From NCBI GenBank assembly GCA_018389105.1, contig JACATO010000980.1:310001-374000 (forward strand): a stretch of DNA of 64,000 nt, written 5' to 3'. The stretch is from Nautilus pompilius (Eukaryota; Mollusca; Cephalopoda; Nautilida; Nautilidae). The notes beneath the pieces were generated by a model that was not told the origin of the DNA, did no database searches, and worked only from the letters and a program-made list of their open reading frames with translations. The translations under genes were made by a program, and so were the position numbers. This document shows, in pieces, positions 1-12,615 of the stretch (the first letter of the stretch is position 1; every line of letters begins with the position of its first letter).

Positions 1-720
1 CTTTGAGTGCAGAAATCTACTACCTAAGTGTAGAGTTGGTGAGCCAAGGAAATCGGACAGCTTGCTTTCCTTCCAACGTGCCGCTGTGTCTAACTTACAT
101 GACACCAATCTGCAGTGCACCAAGATAATCTCTATTGAAATCGTTTAGCCTAAATATCATTTAAAATCCCATGGCAGTTGTGACACCACAGGCTATAAAT
201 AAACTGGCTTTCTAGTTGACAAAGAAACGCTTAACTCGTTCGCAGGGGTCAGCCGTGAAGCGATCGACGACGAGATTACGGGGAGCATTTATTATAACTG
301 ATACTTTTCTCTCCTCCTAGAGTAGGAAAAAACATTTCCGTCTCAGACATTTTCCAGAGGGTAGTGCGTGCTCCGACAACTTTATCACCCGGAAGCAAAC
401 AAATAAAGCGTCTTTAACACAAAAGAGCCACACAAAAAAGGGGGGGTAATAGCAATAAATTGTTCCACTAATCATAAATAGAAACGATGGAGATGTAAAG
501 AAAACTGGGATGTGTTGGTCGGAAACTTTGCTAGAACTCGGGTGGTTCGGCTCCCGGCAGTCAGATAGATGTATCTTTACGGCTCTCGTTGTGAAGTCTC
601 GGCTGCCTCCATCGCCTGCGCGTTTTTTGGACCACAAATTTGAGTTCTTTGCGCGCGCGTGCACAAACACGGGGCCAGACCAAGAATTGTCGGCGCCTCG
701 GGCAAATTAAATTTCCTCGC
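1..720. promoter_or_regulatory. CpG-rich block, possible promoter edge
   Basis: CG dinucleotides are frequent from about 230 to 720, for example around 235-290 and 545-720, whereas they are scarce in most of the AT-rich window. No terminal inverted repeat, transposase motif or convincing coding frame is visible. The short open frames on both strands here have no recognisable motif. Such a block could be an unmethylated promoter or 5' exon region of a gene starting to either side, or a decayed GC-rich element like those at 10709-12615 and 52489-53178. No TATA box or start site can be assigned. Function is an inference from composition only. Confidence 0.3.
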
Positions 721-928
721 GTTTTAATATTTTTTTTAATTTATAATGATAAAAAAAAACAAAAATCACAAATATAGGAATAAAGAATTTATCACAGGTG
801 TTACAAGCAATAATCAGTCCCTCGCACCGTCGTCATCTGATATACCATTCAAAGCAAGACGCAAGAACGATTTTATTTAATGAAATATGGCTCCACAACC
901 TTAAATGAAACAATAAGTTAGCCCTGTA

Positions 929-1225
929 TTAAAACAATGGACTTCTGTTTGCAAATCGATGGCAGATTCCGGCCTGACGAACGTCTCGCAGCTGGCGAGG
1001 GAGGTAGCAGCCCGCCGACCGAGGATAGTCACCTGGGCAAGACGCCAGCCAATCCAGAACCTCCTCCCCATCTACCTGGAATTCTTCATCTGCAGATGTG
1101 GGATGAACCATAGTAACCATGTAAAACAAGTGGACAAAGTTTCTTATTGTCACCACGTCGAAATCTCGGATAGTGGTGTATTTTTAAAGCTGAATATAAT
1201 TTATCAAGCAAACAAACGGCGATAA
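929..1225. other. Unassigned open segment, possible exon on either strand
   Basis: Both strands stay open here and CpG is retained. On the - strand an AG preceded by ATCTGC (about 1094-1099) leads into a frame reading DEEFQVDGEEVLDWLASC, followed by a CAG/GTGACT donor-like site near 1030. On the + strand the frame begins MADSGLTNVSQLAREVAARR at 959 and runs to 1225. I recognise neither peptide. The - strand version has the better splice-like borders. Both could be chance frames in a GC-rich patch. Confidence 0.22.
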
Positions 1226-2744
1226 GGTCATGTCGCGCATCATCTTCTAATCCCCTCGGTCTACCGAGTTGATAATGGTATTATTCACGCAAGAAAACAA
1301 ACCTTACAATCCGAGTGTTGTTTTGGCTTTGTGAACTCTGAACCCCGTGTATTACATTGGAAAGTGTTCCCAGTCGACTGAAATGCTTCACTTTACTGCG
1401 GAGTTTATTTATTTTAAACAGAAAATGGCGAAAATACCATTGTTTATACGTATAGTATTCTATTAATGTCTACCGGGCCTTCATCCTCCAAGACTCGGTC
1501 TTCACTCGCGGGAAAGTTACAATTTTTCTACTTTCTGGGTCGTGTCGAGAGGATCAATTAACAAAAATCAATACAGGATGTTTCGATTTTTGAACACGCG
1601 CTCGACACGAATAGAAGTTAAGTAGAATTTCGATTAGATTTCCAACATGCCCAATGTGGCGATGTATGACTGCGAATAATAGAAGAAGAAGAAACGTCAT
1701 TACTGTGGAATGTCAGTCGGCTCTGAAGGTCAGAATCGCAGATGGAATCTCGCCTGCAAAGTGGAACTGTAAACTTTATTAAAACGAATAGCTTTTATCA
1801 CTCTACATAATCTCGTTAATATGTTTCGATGAATAATCTCTGCTTTTTTTCTTCTTTTAAAGCGGATTTGTCAGTCAGTTCCTGTGAACGCCTGTTAAAT
1901 GTCAAAGAATCGAGTGAGTTCTGACATTAATCACCAGGCCTGACCCCTGGTGGGGAAAATGTCACAAGGTTGTGATTGTGATGTATAAACATTGGCCGGC
2001 TTTCTTTTTCCAGAAACTTTCTTGGCAGTGAAAAATTTGTTGCTTGATTTAGGGAAAAGAACTCAAACGAGCAAATTACATGTAGAGTTTCCGTATGCCA
2101 TATCCGATGTACAATTTAAAAATACAAATCTGGTTTAAGATGTGGATGTGATTTGTTGGAGCAGGAACTCTGGCCTCAACTCACTTGCTGTATCTGACGG
2201 GGAGACAGAAATTCTCTCTCTTCTGGCAGGTAAATTATGGCTCAGCAAATCTCGTCGTCTAAAAAAAACAATGCTATCGTATAATTCTTTGCTTTGTCCA
2301 CATCTTAGATATGATGCGCAAAGATGTCTACCATTTAAAAAAAAGAGAAGCTATTGAATTATTAAGAAAATTATAGATTTTCTAGGCTTCTTGATTTTAA
2401 GCATTTAGAGAATGGAGGGAATGAAGAATATTACAGGTTGAACTTTGGACGTTTGTGGAAAGACAGAAGTTTTGAAAAAACAGGAATGAATTTTTAAAAT
2501 TAGCTACAGTAATAAAATACCAGATGTTATATATGACTTGTTTTCATTAGGCAATTTATATTTAGCACTAGGATTTTAAATTAATAGAATAAACTATTAA
2601 ATAATTAATTTCATTAGTGAGTGAAAACCAAACTGATAGTTCTGGGAGACATGATGATGAATGGCTTCCTGTCCTCCTGCATTAAACTAAACTAAAATAC
2701 TAGAGTTTTTTCTTCTTGTTCTTATTTTACCTGCCTGCAAAATG

Positions 2745-2775
2745 CACACACACACACACACACTATATATATATA
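2745..2775. repeat. (CA)n followed by (TA)n microsatellite
   Basis: About nine CA units run directly into about six TA units. Confidence 0.9.
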
Positions 2776-3673
2776 AACATTCTATTTGTATTATGTGCCG
2801 GTAGGTGTCAAGACAAGTTGAATTGGAGCTAAAAGATTTTAGAACAAAAGGATAAAAATAATTCATTATTTTTCATTTCGTTATATCATCTGCTTCTTAT
2901 GACACACTGCTTCATATTACTACCACTGATTAAGGATTTATGATTATAATACATCAGTGTTCAAGTCAAAATATCTTTGCTATTATGAAACTTGTCTAGA
3001 TGAATAATAATAATCTTTGCATTTTAGTATAAAAGTAATTTTTTTTTGTATTTTTAGAGGTGAAAACTCGAGAGAACATGTTTACAGTCATGGATTGTCT
3101 GAGTTTTCCAGATTAACTATATTTCCATTTTTTCTGTTGGAATACTTAGTTAATTAATTAGTTTAATATTATTATTTTAGATGCTTCAGCTATCGATGAT
3201 ATACATGATTTCAAACTCAACTAATTTCGCCCTTTTAAGGAAGCTAAGTGATAAGAACAGAAAGTTATTGTGTTACTTATAGAAATTAAGCAGCTACTAG
3301 TTCAGGCACCAAATGCTAGTACTATAATTAACGAAAGTACAGGGACAGGAGACTCTCTCTTGCCGTCATCACCTGGATTAAACCGTGAAAGGCGTCGACA
3401 GAATAAGATTTGTACTAAGAAGGTGATGGCAGTCAAACTTTATTCTTAGGGCACTAAGCTGCTTTTAACCAATTGTTTTATTTCATAATCTACAAGGATT
3501 ATTGCACCTGGCTACATTAGTGAAAGCTAATTTTAGACATAATTTAGAACACAAAGTCGTGACTAAAAAGAAAGAAAACAGAAGTGGAAATTTGATTCAC
3601 TTTTGTTTTTTAATGGTATCGTTTACAGAAGAGCTAAGTACAAACATTATTTTGGCTCAGGAGGTCAGCGTCT

Positions 3674-3685
3674 CCCCCCCCCCCC
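3674..3685. repeat. Poly-C tract
   Basis: Twelve consecutive C residues in otherwise AT-rich DNA. Confidence 0.85.
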
Positions 3686-3935
3686 AGACTGAAGGCATTC
3701 ATTCCTCCTTTTAAATATGTCCGCTAGTCAAATAAGCCTATGTAAAAAAATAAAAGTAAGTTATTAATGAGAAGAAACACATCTGTCCAACATGTCACAT
3801 AAGAATAAACCTTTTTAAACTTACACTGATATGGTTCAGTAATTAAATGAAAGCTTTTTTGTGACGAGTTGACACATGGCTTACTGTTGATATCATCATC
3901 ACTTCGTTACTACTCGCTGTAACCCAGCTGCTGTA

Positions 3936-3955
3936 TTATATATATATATATATAT
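3936..3955. repeat. (TA)n microsatellite
   Basis: About ten TA units, just before the large minisatellite. Confidence 0.9.
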
Positions 3956-4019
3956 GCCCTTTAGCTAACTTTATATGGTACCAATTTAAAGTATATGTTT
4001 GTTAACCCTCTTTCATCCA

Positions 4020-4415
4020 CACTAACACCAAATTATAAATGATTTAGACCACGAAAACAATAAGAACCCCACATTATGCATATTTTTAATGTTTTAGAAC
4101 ACCAAATTATAAATAATTTAAAACAATAAACTAATATGAATACCAAATTATATATGATTTAGAACATGAAGAAAATGACATTCCCAAATTATAGATGTAT
4201 TGGATCATGAAAATAATAAGAATCTCAAAGTAGAGATGTTCTAAATCACAAAGAGAATTAGAATTAGAAATGTTGATGTTTTAAGTCTTAGAAAAGATGA
4301 AAAGAATCACAAATTATAGATTTAGATCTCGAAAACAATAAGTATCCAAATTACAGATTTTATGGACCATAAAGATAATAGTCAACCCAAACTAAAGATG
4401 TATTAATTCGTGAAA

Positions 4416-4452
<37 letters not shown>

Positions 4453-7400
4453 CGCTGCGAAGACAATAAGAATCGACAAAATTAATACAAAATTATACAC
4501 GATATGAGCATAAAGACAATAAAAATCTTAAATATAATTACTATAAACCATGAAGAGTGTAATAAACCCAGATTGTACAAGTATAAATCAGAAAGGTGAT
4601 GAGACTCAAATTAAAGATGATTTAAGGTACAAATATTTTAACAATAAAAATTACAGGTTTAGACTGAAAAGGAAATAATAACCTTAACTTACAGAAGCTT
4701 CAAGCCAAATCAACAAAAAGGAATCTCATATTATAAATTTTTACACTAGAGAGAAAAAACATTACAAATTATAAAAGATTTACACAAGACAATATAACAT
4801 GAAGACAAGATATCTAAAAGATAGATATTTTGAACAACAAAGGCAATACAAATCTAAACTCACAGATATTTCAGACCACAAAGAAAATAAGAAACCTGTA
4901 TTATAGATTAGAAAAATTATGCAAGTTATGGATGTTTTCCACTACAAGCACAATAAGAATCAGAATTATAGATGTTTTAGAACATGAAAAAAAGAGAATT
5001 CCACAAAAGATAGATCTTATGGAACACAAACAATAAGAATTCCACATTTTAAATGTTTCAGAAAACTAAGAAAATAGGAATCGCAAATATATTTTACAAT
5101 TGTCTGAAGTTATAAAGTTTTAAACCATAAATTTAATAAGCATCCCAAATCATAGATGTGTTAAATCATGAAAGTATAATAAGAATAATTAATATTTTAT
5201 ACTGAAAAGGCAATAAAATTTCCATATTATGTTTTAAAAATGAAGAAAGAATCAAAATTAGAGAAACTGAAATGACAGACACAATAAGAATTCCAAATTA
5301 AAGATATTTGAGATCACAAGGAAAACCTAATTTATAAATCTTTTAGGCTAGAAAAATAAAAGAATTCCATATTACACATTTTATACACCTCAAACAATAA
5401 GAAATACAAATCACAGATAATTTAGGATATGAAGAAAATAAAATTCCCAAATTATATAAATTTTAGACCATAAATTTCATAAGCATAAAAAATTAAAGAT
5501 AAATTAAATCACGAAAATAATAATAATAATAATCTATAAGACAATAAAAATCACAAAGAATAGAAGATTCAGATTATGAAGACATTAAAAAAGTCAACTT
5601 ATACAATGTTTTAAATCAAGCCGACAATGAAACTTAGAAATTAAAGATGATTTAAGGTGCAATTAAACAATGCAAATTACAGGATGTTTAGAACATGAAG
5701 ACAATAAGAATCTCATAAATGTTTTACACAACAAAGACAAAAAAATCCACAAATTATAGATGATGATAGTTTTACACTGAAAAGGCAGTAAGACTCCTAA
5801 ATTGGGTTATGAATAATTGAAATTACAAAAACAATAAAAATAGCAAATTATAGATGTTTTAGACCATGAAAAGACAAAGATAGTATGGATTCATTCCAAA
5901 ATACAGATGTCTCAAACCATGAAGCAATGAAAATCCAGAATGCTAAATATTTTAAATGATAAACAATTCATATTAAAGATATTTAGAGTAAGAAGTAAAT
6001 AAGAATCCCAAATTACAAAAAGATTTAGACCACAAAAGCAAGAAGAATAGCAAAAATTAGATGTTTTAAATAATGAAGACAAAAAGAGTCATGGATCTTT
6101 CAGATCATAATACAAAACAATCACAATTTATAAAAATCTTAAACCACAAAAGCATTAGGTAACCCAAATTATACAAGATTTGGACCACAAAAACAATAAG
6201 AATCTAAATTACAGAAGCTATAACTACAAAGACATCAGAATTCAAATTATACATGATTAGGACTACTAAGACAACAAAAATCATGCCAAATTACAATTGT
6301 TGTAGAACAAGAAGATTATGTGATTCCATAATTTTAGATGATTTAAATCATGAATCAACAAGAATCCAAAAATATAGATGTCTTAATCATGAAAACAATT
6401 AAAATCACAAATAATTTATGCATTAGGAGACAATAAAAATCTTAAATTAAAATTATAAATATTTCAAATTACAAAGACAACCAGAATTCCAAATTAAGAA
6501 CATTTCTGAACAAAAAATTTGAAAACTCTAAAATGTAGATGCTTCTTATATAAAAGATAATCAGGATCAAACTTAGATGCCCTAAATGACAAAAACAAGC
6601 AGAATTCCAAACCAAAAGCATTTTTTAGCTGATGACAATAATAATCCTAAATTATAGATATTTTCCATCACAAATGAATAAGAATTCAAATTTATAGGTA
6701 CTTTGTACCTTGAAGATAATGAGAATGACAAATTGTAGATGTTTTAGACCAGAATAACACCGAGAACGCTAAATTTTGTTTTAAATCACAAATCAATAAG
6801 AATTCAAAAGACAGATGTCTTAAAAGAAAACAATCAAAATCTAAAATTATGGAGGCTTTAGAAATACTAAGAATTTTTAATTATAGATGCTTCAAATCAG
6901 AATCCAAATTTCAAAGATTTCAAATAACGAAGACAATGAGAATCCCAAATTACAGATGTTGTAGGAAAAAAAAATGAATGCATAATTATACGTTTTAAAT
7001 CACTAAGAGAAACAGAATAATAATTTTTGGATTAGTTTAATGAAGACAATGATAATCATAAAGTAAATTATTAATGTTTTAAATCAAAAATACAATAAAA
7101 TTTTAAATTATAGATATTTTACACCACAACTACAATAATAATCTTAAATTATAAATGCTTAATCAGTTTTCAATAAGAATTTGAAGGTAAAAATATCTTA
7201 AAGGACAAAGAAATCAGAATCCAAAATTTCAGATGCTTTAGAAGACAATAAGATACTTAAATTAAAAATGTTTTAAATTATGAATAGATGATTTTTACCA
7301 CAAATAAAACAAAAATCCAAAATTGTAGAAACATTGAAGATATCAAATAGCAAATATTAAATGAGGAAGTTCATAAGAATAGTAAATTATTAATGTTTTA

Positions 7401-8750
7401 AATTACAAACACAATTAAAATTCTGAATTATATTTTATTGTAATCTTGAAAACAATAAGATTCTAAATTATACGTTTTAAATTTTATTAAAATATTAATG
7501 CTTTTTACCACATCAACAATGAGAATTCTAAATTATAGATATTTAAAATCATTAATCAATAAAATCTCAAATTATAAAAGGCATAAGAAAACAATATGAA
7601 TCACATATTGTGGATGTTTTAGCAAAAATTAAGAATCTTAAATTGTAAACTTCAAGTCACAAAGACAATCAGAATCCCAAATTAAAAAAGTTTTTAATAC
7701 AAACATAATAATCTTAACTTACAGATGTTTTTTAACCACCACAACAAGAATCTTAAATTAAAGATGCTTTAAATCACCAAGAGAAACGCAATCATAATTT
7801 TTAGAAATATTAAATGAAGATGAATAATATTCATAAATTATTATAGATATTTTAAGTAAAAATCTGAAATTGTTTTACCTTACAGCTGCAACAAGAATCC
7901 AATGTTATAGATTATTCACACAACATTAGAATAAGAATCCTAAATTATGTTTAAAATCACGATTCAGCAAGTGTTCTAAATTACAGATGTCTAAAATGAT
8001 GTAGAAAAACCAGGATCACAAATTAAAGATGTCTTAAGCACAAACACAATAATAATAAATTATTGATTATTTTGATCATGACTATCAACTGCAAATGGTT
8101 TAAATTTTAGACAATGAGAATCTTAAATGATAGATGATTTAAATTTTAAAAATCAAAATTCAAAATAGTAGTTTTTGACTTTGAAGACAATTACAAACCT
8201 TATTTATAAATGTTGTAAATGACAAATAAATAAGAACTTAAAATTATAGATGTTTTATATCATGAAGACAATGAACATACAAAAATATAGATGTTTTAGA
8301 TGCAAGAACAATGCAAATTTTGATTTAACCATGTTTTAAATGACAAAGATAATCAACAATCCAAATTTAAAATAATATAAATGAAGAAAATCAAAATTAT
8401 AGTGTTTTATATCATGGATCAACAAAAATCCCAAATTATAGATACTTTAGAGAGATAATGGAAATGTCAAAACATAGATGTTTGAAACTACAACATTAAT
8501 GAGAGTACTGAATTATAGATGTTTAAATGAAGACATTCAGAATCCTAAGTTATAGCTAATTTAAAAAAACAATAAAGATATTAAATTAAAGATGTTTTTG
8601 AGCACAAACACAGTAAGTATCATTAATTATGGATTTTTTAAAACTACGAGTCAATAAAAATCCCAAATTACAGATGTTTTAAAAAATAGTGAAAATCCTA
8701 AAATATAAATACTTTAAATAATAAGAAATACCCAAATCCCTAATTATACA
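4020..8750. repeat. 4.7 kb A-rich minisatellite, unit about 40 bp
   Basis: A single degenerate motif recurs every 38-42 bases through the whole block, roughly 115-120 times. The unit can be summarised as ACAATAAGAATCCCAAATTA, then TAGATGTTTTA, then GACCATGAAG or AATCACAAAG. Single units keep one or two of these words and differ by substitutions and small indels, so the array is old or evolves quickly. The + strand is much richer in A than T (the summary unit is about 44% A and 27% T). A short (AAT)n run is embedded at 4417-4445. The array starts abruptly after the TCATCCAC at 4013-4020 and stops abruptly near 8750. No coding frame follows the unit and no higher-order repeat is evident by eye. 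Confidence 0.88.
4417..4445. repeat. (AAT)n microsatellite inside the minisatellite
   Basis: About nine AAT units, apparently expanded from an AATAAT word within one minisatellite unit. Confidence 0.85.
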
Positions 8751-9149
8751 CTACCCCGACTGCTAAAGCAATGAACATGCAGACATATATACATATTCTA
8801 CAAAGTATCCTCTACACGTCCGATTGTTTTCTTTAAAATTAAAACTGAAAAAATGATAGAATTTGTATTTTGTTTCTGTGTACCCCATAAAATAGGTCTT
8901 ATGCACCACATTTTGGAAAAATCCTAAGATAGAGTAGCCACTGTGCTAAGTGTAGCATTGCTGTGCTGAAAATGTACCTTTTATGAAAAAAATTATCACT
9001 TTTTTGCAAGTAATAGTTGTGAAACTGAATTCTACAATTTTTTTTTTTTTTTACATAAGAAATAATCATCAACCTTTCTGGTCTGGATGGACTTTATCTG
9101 TCTGTCTTAGATGTATATTAAATCTCTAATCTTTGAGAGATATGTGACA
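8751..9149. other. Non-coding spacer
   Basis: Follows the minisatellite. It holds a T12 run near 9039-9052. No open frame or repeat that I can support. Confidence 0.5.
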
Positions 9150-9157
9150 CATCAGTG

Positions 9158-9900
9158 CAGAGGCGTAGCAAGGGGGTTGGGGGCAGTCTTCCCCGGGCGC
9201 AAAATTTCCTCTGGCCTATAAATTATAATGTCAATTAATAATTAGCCACCTCCACCCGTGGAATTTCCACAGTAGTTGTGAAAGGTCTTTCAGCAAGCTG
9301 AAATTAATTATGACATACTTGAGAACTTCATTGACTAAAGAACGACTGAGTAACTTGGCAATATTAAGTATTGAAAAAGATGTACTCAGTACCTTAAATT
9401 TTGATAGTTTGATTCATTTGCAGCAGCAAAAGCACGAAAGGTTCATATATAATGTAACAATGAATACCAGAATGCTACCTGCACAAGATCTAGTTAAGTA
9501 TATGCAGTTTTATAAACTAATAAAATTTATTTGTAAACATAAGTAGTGTTTTACCAATCAGTTTTGTAATACATGTACATCACAAGTGACTGCATGCTTG
9601 AAAGATTACTCTAGCTATGTGACTTTGAACGATGCTGGATGAAATAAATATCAAAATGGTTTACAATTTAATAAATTATGTAAGTAAACCTGGTAGGCGA
9701 TACCTCATTAGTTCCAGGTTTACAGTTGTGATACTGTGAGATGTTATATTGTGACTTTAAATTAGCTCTTTATAAGACGGTGATTAATTCTCTGTGATTG
9801 TCATTAAGTGGGTAATGAGTCACAAACAAATAATCAAAATATTTCAGAGTTGGTGGGGGGCCCCAAAAGGGGGGTGCTGAGAACCCTTGCCACTCCTCTG
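9158..9900 (+). mobile_element. Internally deleted hAT (ZMYM type) with 8-bp TSD
   Basis: The element begins CAGAGGCGTAGCAAGGG and ends with the inverted match CCCTTGCCACTCCTCTG. It is flanked by the perfect 8-bp direct repeat CATCAGTG at 9150-9157 and 9901-9908, which is diagnostic of hAT transposition. At 743 bp it is far below a 2.5-4 kb autonomous copy. Only the last part of the transposase remains. G-rich and C-rich runs lie just inside both ends. The termini resemble those of the MITE at 17128-17570, so the two probably belong to one hAT lineage. Confidence 0.9.
9310..9546 (+). pseudogene. hAT transposase C-terminal (dimerisation) fragment
   Basis: The frame reads TYLRTSLTKERLSNLAILSI followed by EKDVLSTLNFDSLI and a basic tail. 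This matches the conserved hAT C-terminal dimerisation region, typically KTYLRS-M-QERL-LAIL-IE, in ZMYM1-like transposases. The N-terminal zinc finger, the catalytic DDE region and the ERSFS segment just upstream are absent, so the fragment cannot be an active transposase. About 78 codons remain to the stop. It sits inside the TSD-bounded element 9158-9900 and is best read as the surviving 3' coding end of an internally deleted copy. Confidence 0.8.
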
Positions 9901-9908
9901 CATCAGTG

Positions 9909-10708
9909 CTAACTCAAAACTATTTCTGGTGGTGCTCAGTATTTTTAGATGTTTTTGTAGATTGTCACTTTTTTGAAGACTGAGTTGAACCAGTTTCATC
10001 ATCAGTCTACTGTCCAGGCTTAGCTGGAAAAGCTAGGAAAGAATAAAACTATATAAGCCTTTTGGTTAGTTAACCGTGGTTGGCTCTGAGTGGTATCCTG
10101 CTGTCTAATATAACTATGGAAATAACAACCTAATAACTAAATGCCAGAAAAGGTGAAGGAGCAGAAAATGGCAACATTAATCAGAAGATATGACCAAGCT
10201 ATCTGCTTTGCCATACATCAGTTGGTAAAAATTCACTTTTCATCTGTACTTGGCGAAATTTTAGATTTTCTGCTGCTGTCTGTTTTTAGCTTTTCTCCTG
10301 GAATTCGATTCTTCATTTCAGTCTGGAAACTGACTCTTCAGCGATCTTGAGAATTCCTATCAAACTAAATTTGCTAAGTGTCTAAGACCAAGTTTTTAAA
10401 TAGGAGAATCAAAGTTCCATCAACTTTATTTATTTTAAAGAACTGATGTAGCCTATACACGAGTCTGCTGGAGATCCTCCAGACAAAACCCATCTGATCT
10501 CAATCCTGTGTTTGCTTTAGGCTTACTGAAGTTTGGGAAGTTATACATACATACAAAGTATGGGATTAATCTGGGCTATCTATCTATTTAAGAGTAAACT
10601 AGCTAATGGATCCATGTTCTTAGCATGAGATTCAGTCTCGAGGAAGGTAATTTTGAGTGCGGATGGTGATAACGACTGGTTGGTCCTGAACCCTCGACTC
10701 GATTTTGT
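9909..10708. other. Non-coding spacer
   Basis: No supported gene. An open frame at 10141-10350 starts MPEKVKEQKMATLIRRYDQA, but it has no recognisable domain or clear splice borders. Left as probable chance. Confidence 0.45.
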
Positions 10709-12615
10709 TAGAACTCTGGTTAAGCCGGACGATTCTTCTGGTCCCGGGCAGAAGTCCTAATAATCGGTGTTAGAATTTCTCGTTTAATCCGGACCCCCCC
10801 CCCGTTTATCCGGATATTCCGTTAATCCGGACGGCTTTTGGTGTCGCCTTCGATAATCCGGATTTTGCAGCGAAAAGCGATTACCCTGGGATTTGGACAT
10901 GGATTGATGATCTTTGTAACCAGGAATCAACTAACCCCCCGGTACTGCGACGAGCCGCCGAGCTGCCAACCTGGTGTCGGGGACCTCAGCCACATCCATC
11001 CTGTTGGCGGCCATTCCCGCTTCGCGAGCTCTCCGCCCGCTGGCGCATGCGCGGACCCGCCGTGCCTGTTCGGCGGGCTGGCCGCCTTCGATGGCGTCCT
11101 TTCGCCGTGTCTCGTCTCCTATGGAGTCGGTCGCCAGTTGCCCAGCGTAAGTACCGCCTGTTCGAGTGAACTGCTGGTCCACCCGAGGCCTTACAAAACC
11201 CTTGGGATAAGTCTGCTTGGTCAGAGACCCGCCCCGCGCGTTCCCCGCCCCCCCCGACCCGGTCGCCATTAACGTCCACGGCCCCCAGTTGGACGCCGTA
11301 AGTCCTAAAATGGCCGGACCGGCTGGCACACATCGCCGGTGGCTGATGCTAGGGAGTTCGGTGACGGATGCAGTTTCAGTTGGCGTCCCACTTTCTCAGA
11401 AGCGGCCGCGTTTGAATGGTTCGTCCCCCCCTGGTGTTTGCGAGCCAGAGGGATGCCGACCCAGGGGTTGGGCTTTCAGAAGATCTCGGGAACAGGCAGG
11501 CAGGCAGGCTGGAGAGAGAGAGAAGTTCCTCGAAGCCCGTTCTCGGGGCGGATTGCCCCACACGCCGCCTGACAGAACTCCTGCATTCAAAGGAGGAATC
11601 CCAGAGGCCCCGTTGCTTCACAAATGCGAAAATTCTACCATGCATCTGCCGGCGACATTAAAGAAATGCATGGCTCCCTGTTCTTGAAGCAGAGATGGGG
11701 AGCAAGGAGTAGGAAGACAGTGCTGTAATCGACCAGAGTCCGGCTCATCCCCAATGTGCGATTACCACTTTTCCCACCGAAGGCTGTCAACAGCTTGTTG
11801 CATATGGACCAAGGTGTTATTGCTTCGGTGAAGAAGGCTTTTCGGAGTTGTCTCTCTTGAGAGGCCGCCTCTCTGAGCTCGAGACATCCAGTTGCAAGCC
11901 AGAGGCGATGCCGAAGTGGAATGTTTCAGAAGCCACGCATCACCCAACTGCAAGCTGGAAAGGAATTGCAGCCACCTGCGTTGCATTGCCCGCTGTTTCT
12001 GGCATGCTGGCTCCAAGGGCATTGATTCCACGAGCTTTCTTCTTGGGTACGGCATCGCCACCCAAGGAAATGGATAGTCTCTGGAGTGCGTCTGTAGCAG
12101 TACAGGTTTCCTTTTTGGATTATATATGGCAGTGGATAACAATTTGACAACGTGGAAGGATCTGTCAGCCGAGGAGACTATTCAAGAGAGAGAGAGAGCC
12201 AGGAAAAAGCAGATGAGGGTGAAGATGGCGGCCTAGGGGAAGAGCAGGGCTCTTATATCCAAATCGACGAGGAAGGAAGTTGCCCTGGCCTTGGAAACCA
12301 TAAAGCGGTATTTCCTTACTGTTGGGAATACAGAGGAGTACAGGGTTCTGTTATCTTTGGAAAATACATTCCAATCCAGACTTTTGCATGAATCAATGCA
12401 GAGAAATTGATGATTTTTTTCAACTTCGGACAAGGAGTGAATGTGAGATCTAAATTGAAAGAGTGAAATAATAAATAAAAGCATTTTTTAAATATTCATG
12501 AGTGCATTCTTCTTATCTTTGAAAAAGCAAGAAAAATAAGTAGGTCACCCATCACGTTTTCGATAATCCGGACAAAATCATTGGTCCCTTGAGATCCGGT
12601 TTAATGAAAGTTCAC
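10709..12615 (+). mobile_element. GC-rich pogo/Tigger (Jerky-type) DNA transposon, decayed
   Basis: The left end reads GAACTCTGGTTAAGCCGGAC (10711-10730). The reverse complement of the right end reads GAACTTTCATTAAACCGGAT (12593-12612), an imperfect inverted repeat of about 20 bp. Further CCGGA words follow in the left subterminal region, at about 10783-10860, and TAATCCGGAC recurs near 12563-12572. Exact termini and the TA duplication are blurred, so ends are good to a few bases. The interior is much more GC- and CpG-rich than its surroundings, especially 10930-11700. Remnants of a Tigger/Jerky/CENP-B class transposase lie on the + strand, with an AATAAA near the 3' side (about 12468-12478). 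Confidence 0.8.
11400..12398 (+). pseudogene. Tigger/Jerky-like transposase remnant
   Basis: Three separate pieces fit the family in order. Near 11410-11500 the frame reads FEWFVPP then RARGMPTQGLGFQKIS, resembling the CENP-B-type DNA-binding segment (WF-QARA-G-P-SGP-L-EKA). Near 11760-11860 PLFPPKAVNSLLHMDQGVIA then SVKKAFRSCLS matches the hallmark DDE-domain segment (FLPPN-TSLLQPMDQGVI-S-K). Near 12270-12398 ALETIKRYFLTVG is followed by NTEEYRVLLSLENTFQSRLL, fitting the C-terminal tail. The pieces are in different frames with stops between them, for example directly after SCLS, and the catalytic acidic residues are not all recognisable. The host relatives are the JRK/TIGD genes, but the transposon ends around this copy mark it as an element. 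Confidence 0.75.

Larger units (their letters stand above)
1226..4019. other. Non-coding AT-rich stretch
   Basis: No supported gene. The block holds short microsatellites (listed separately), a GAAGAAGAAGAA run near 1682-1694 and poly-A/T runs. Open frames at 2142-2357 and 3502-3714 are short, lysine/asparagine-rich and without motifs, as expected by chance in AT-rich DNA. Confidence 0.5.

Noticed and set aside
10931-11329. Long overlapping open frames on both strands, over 100 codons each.
   Set aside because: They lie in the GC-rich interior of the Tigger-like element, where stop codons are rare. No motif, and the real transposase pieces are in other frames further right.
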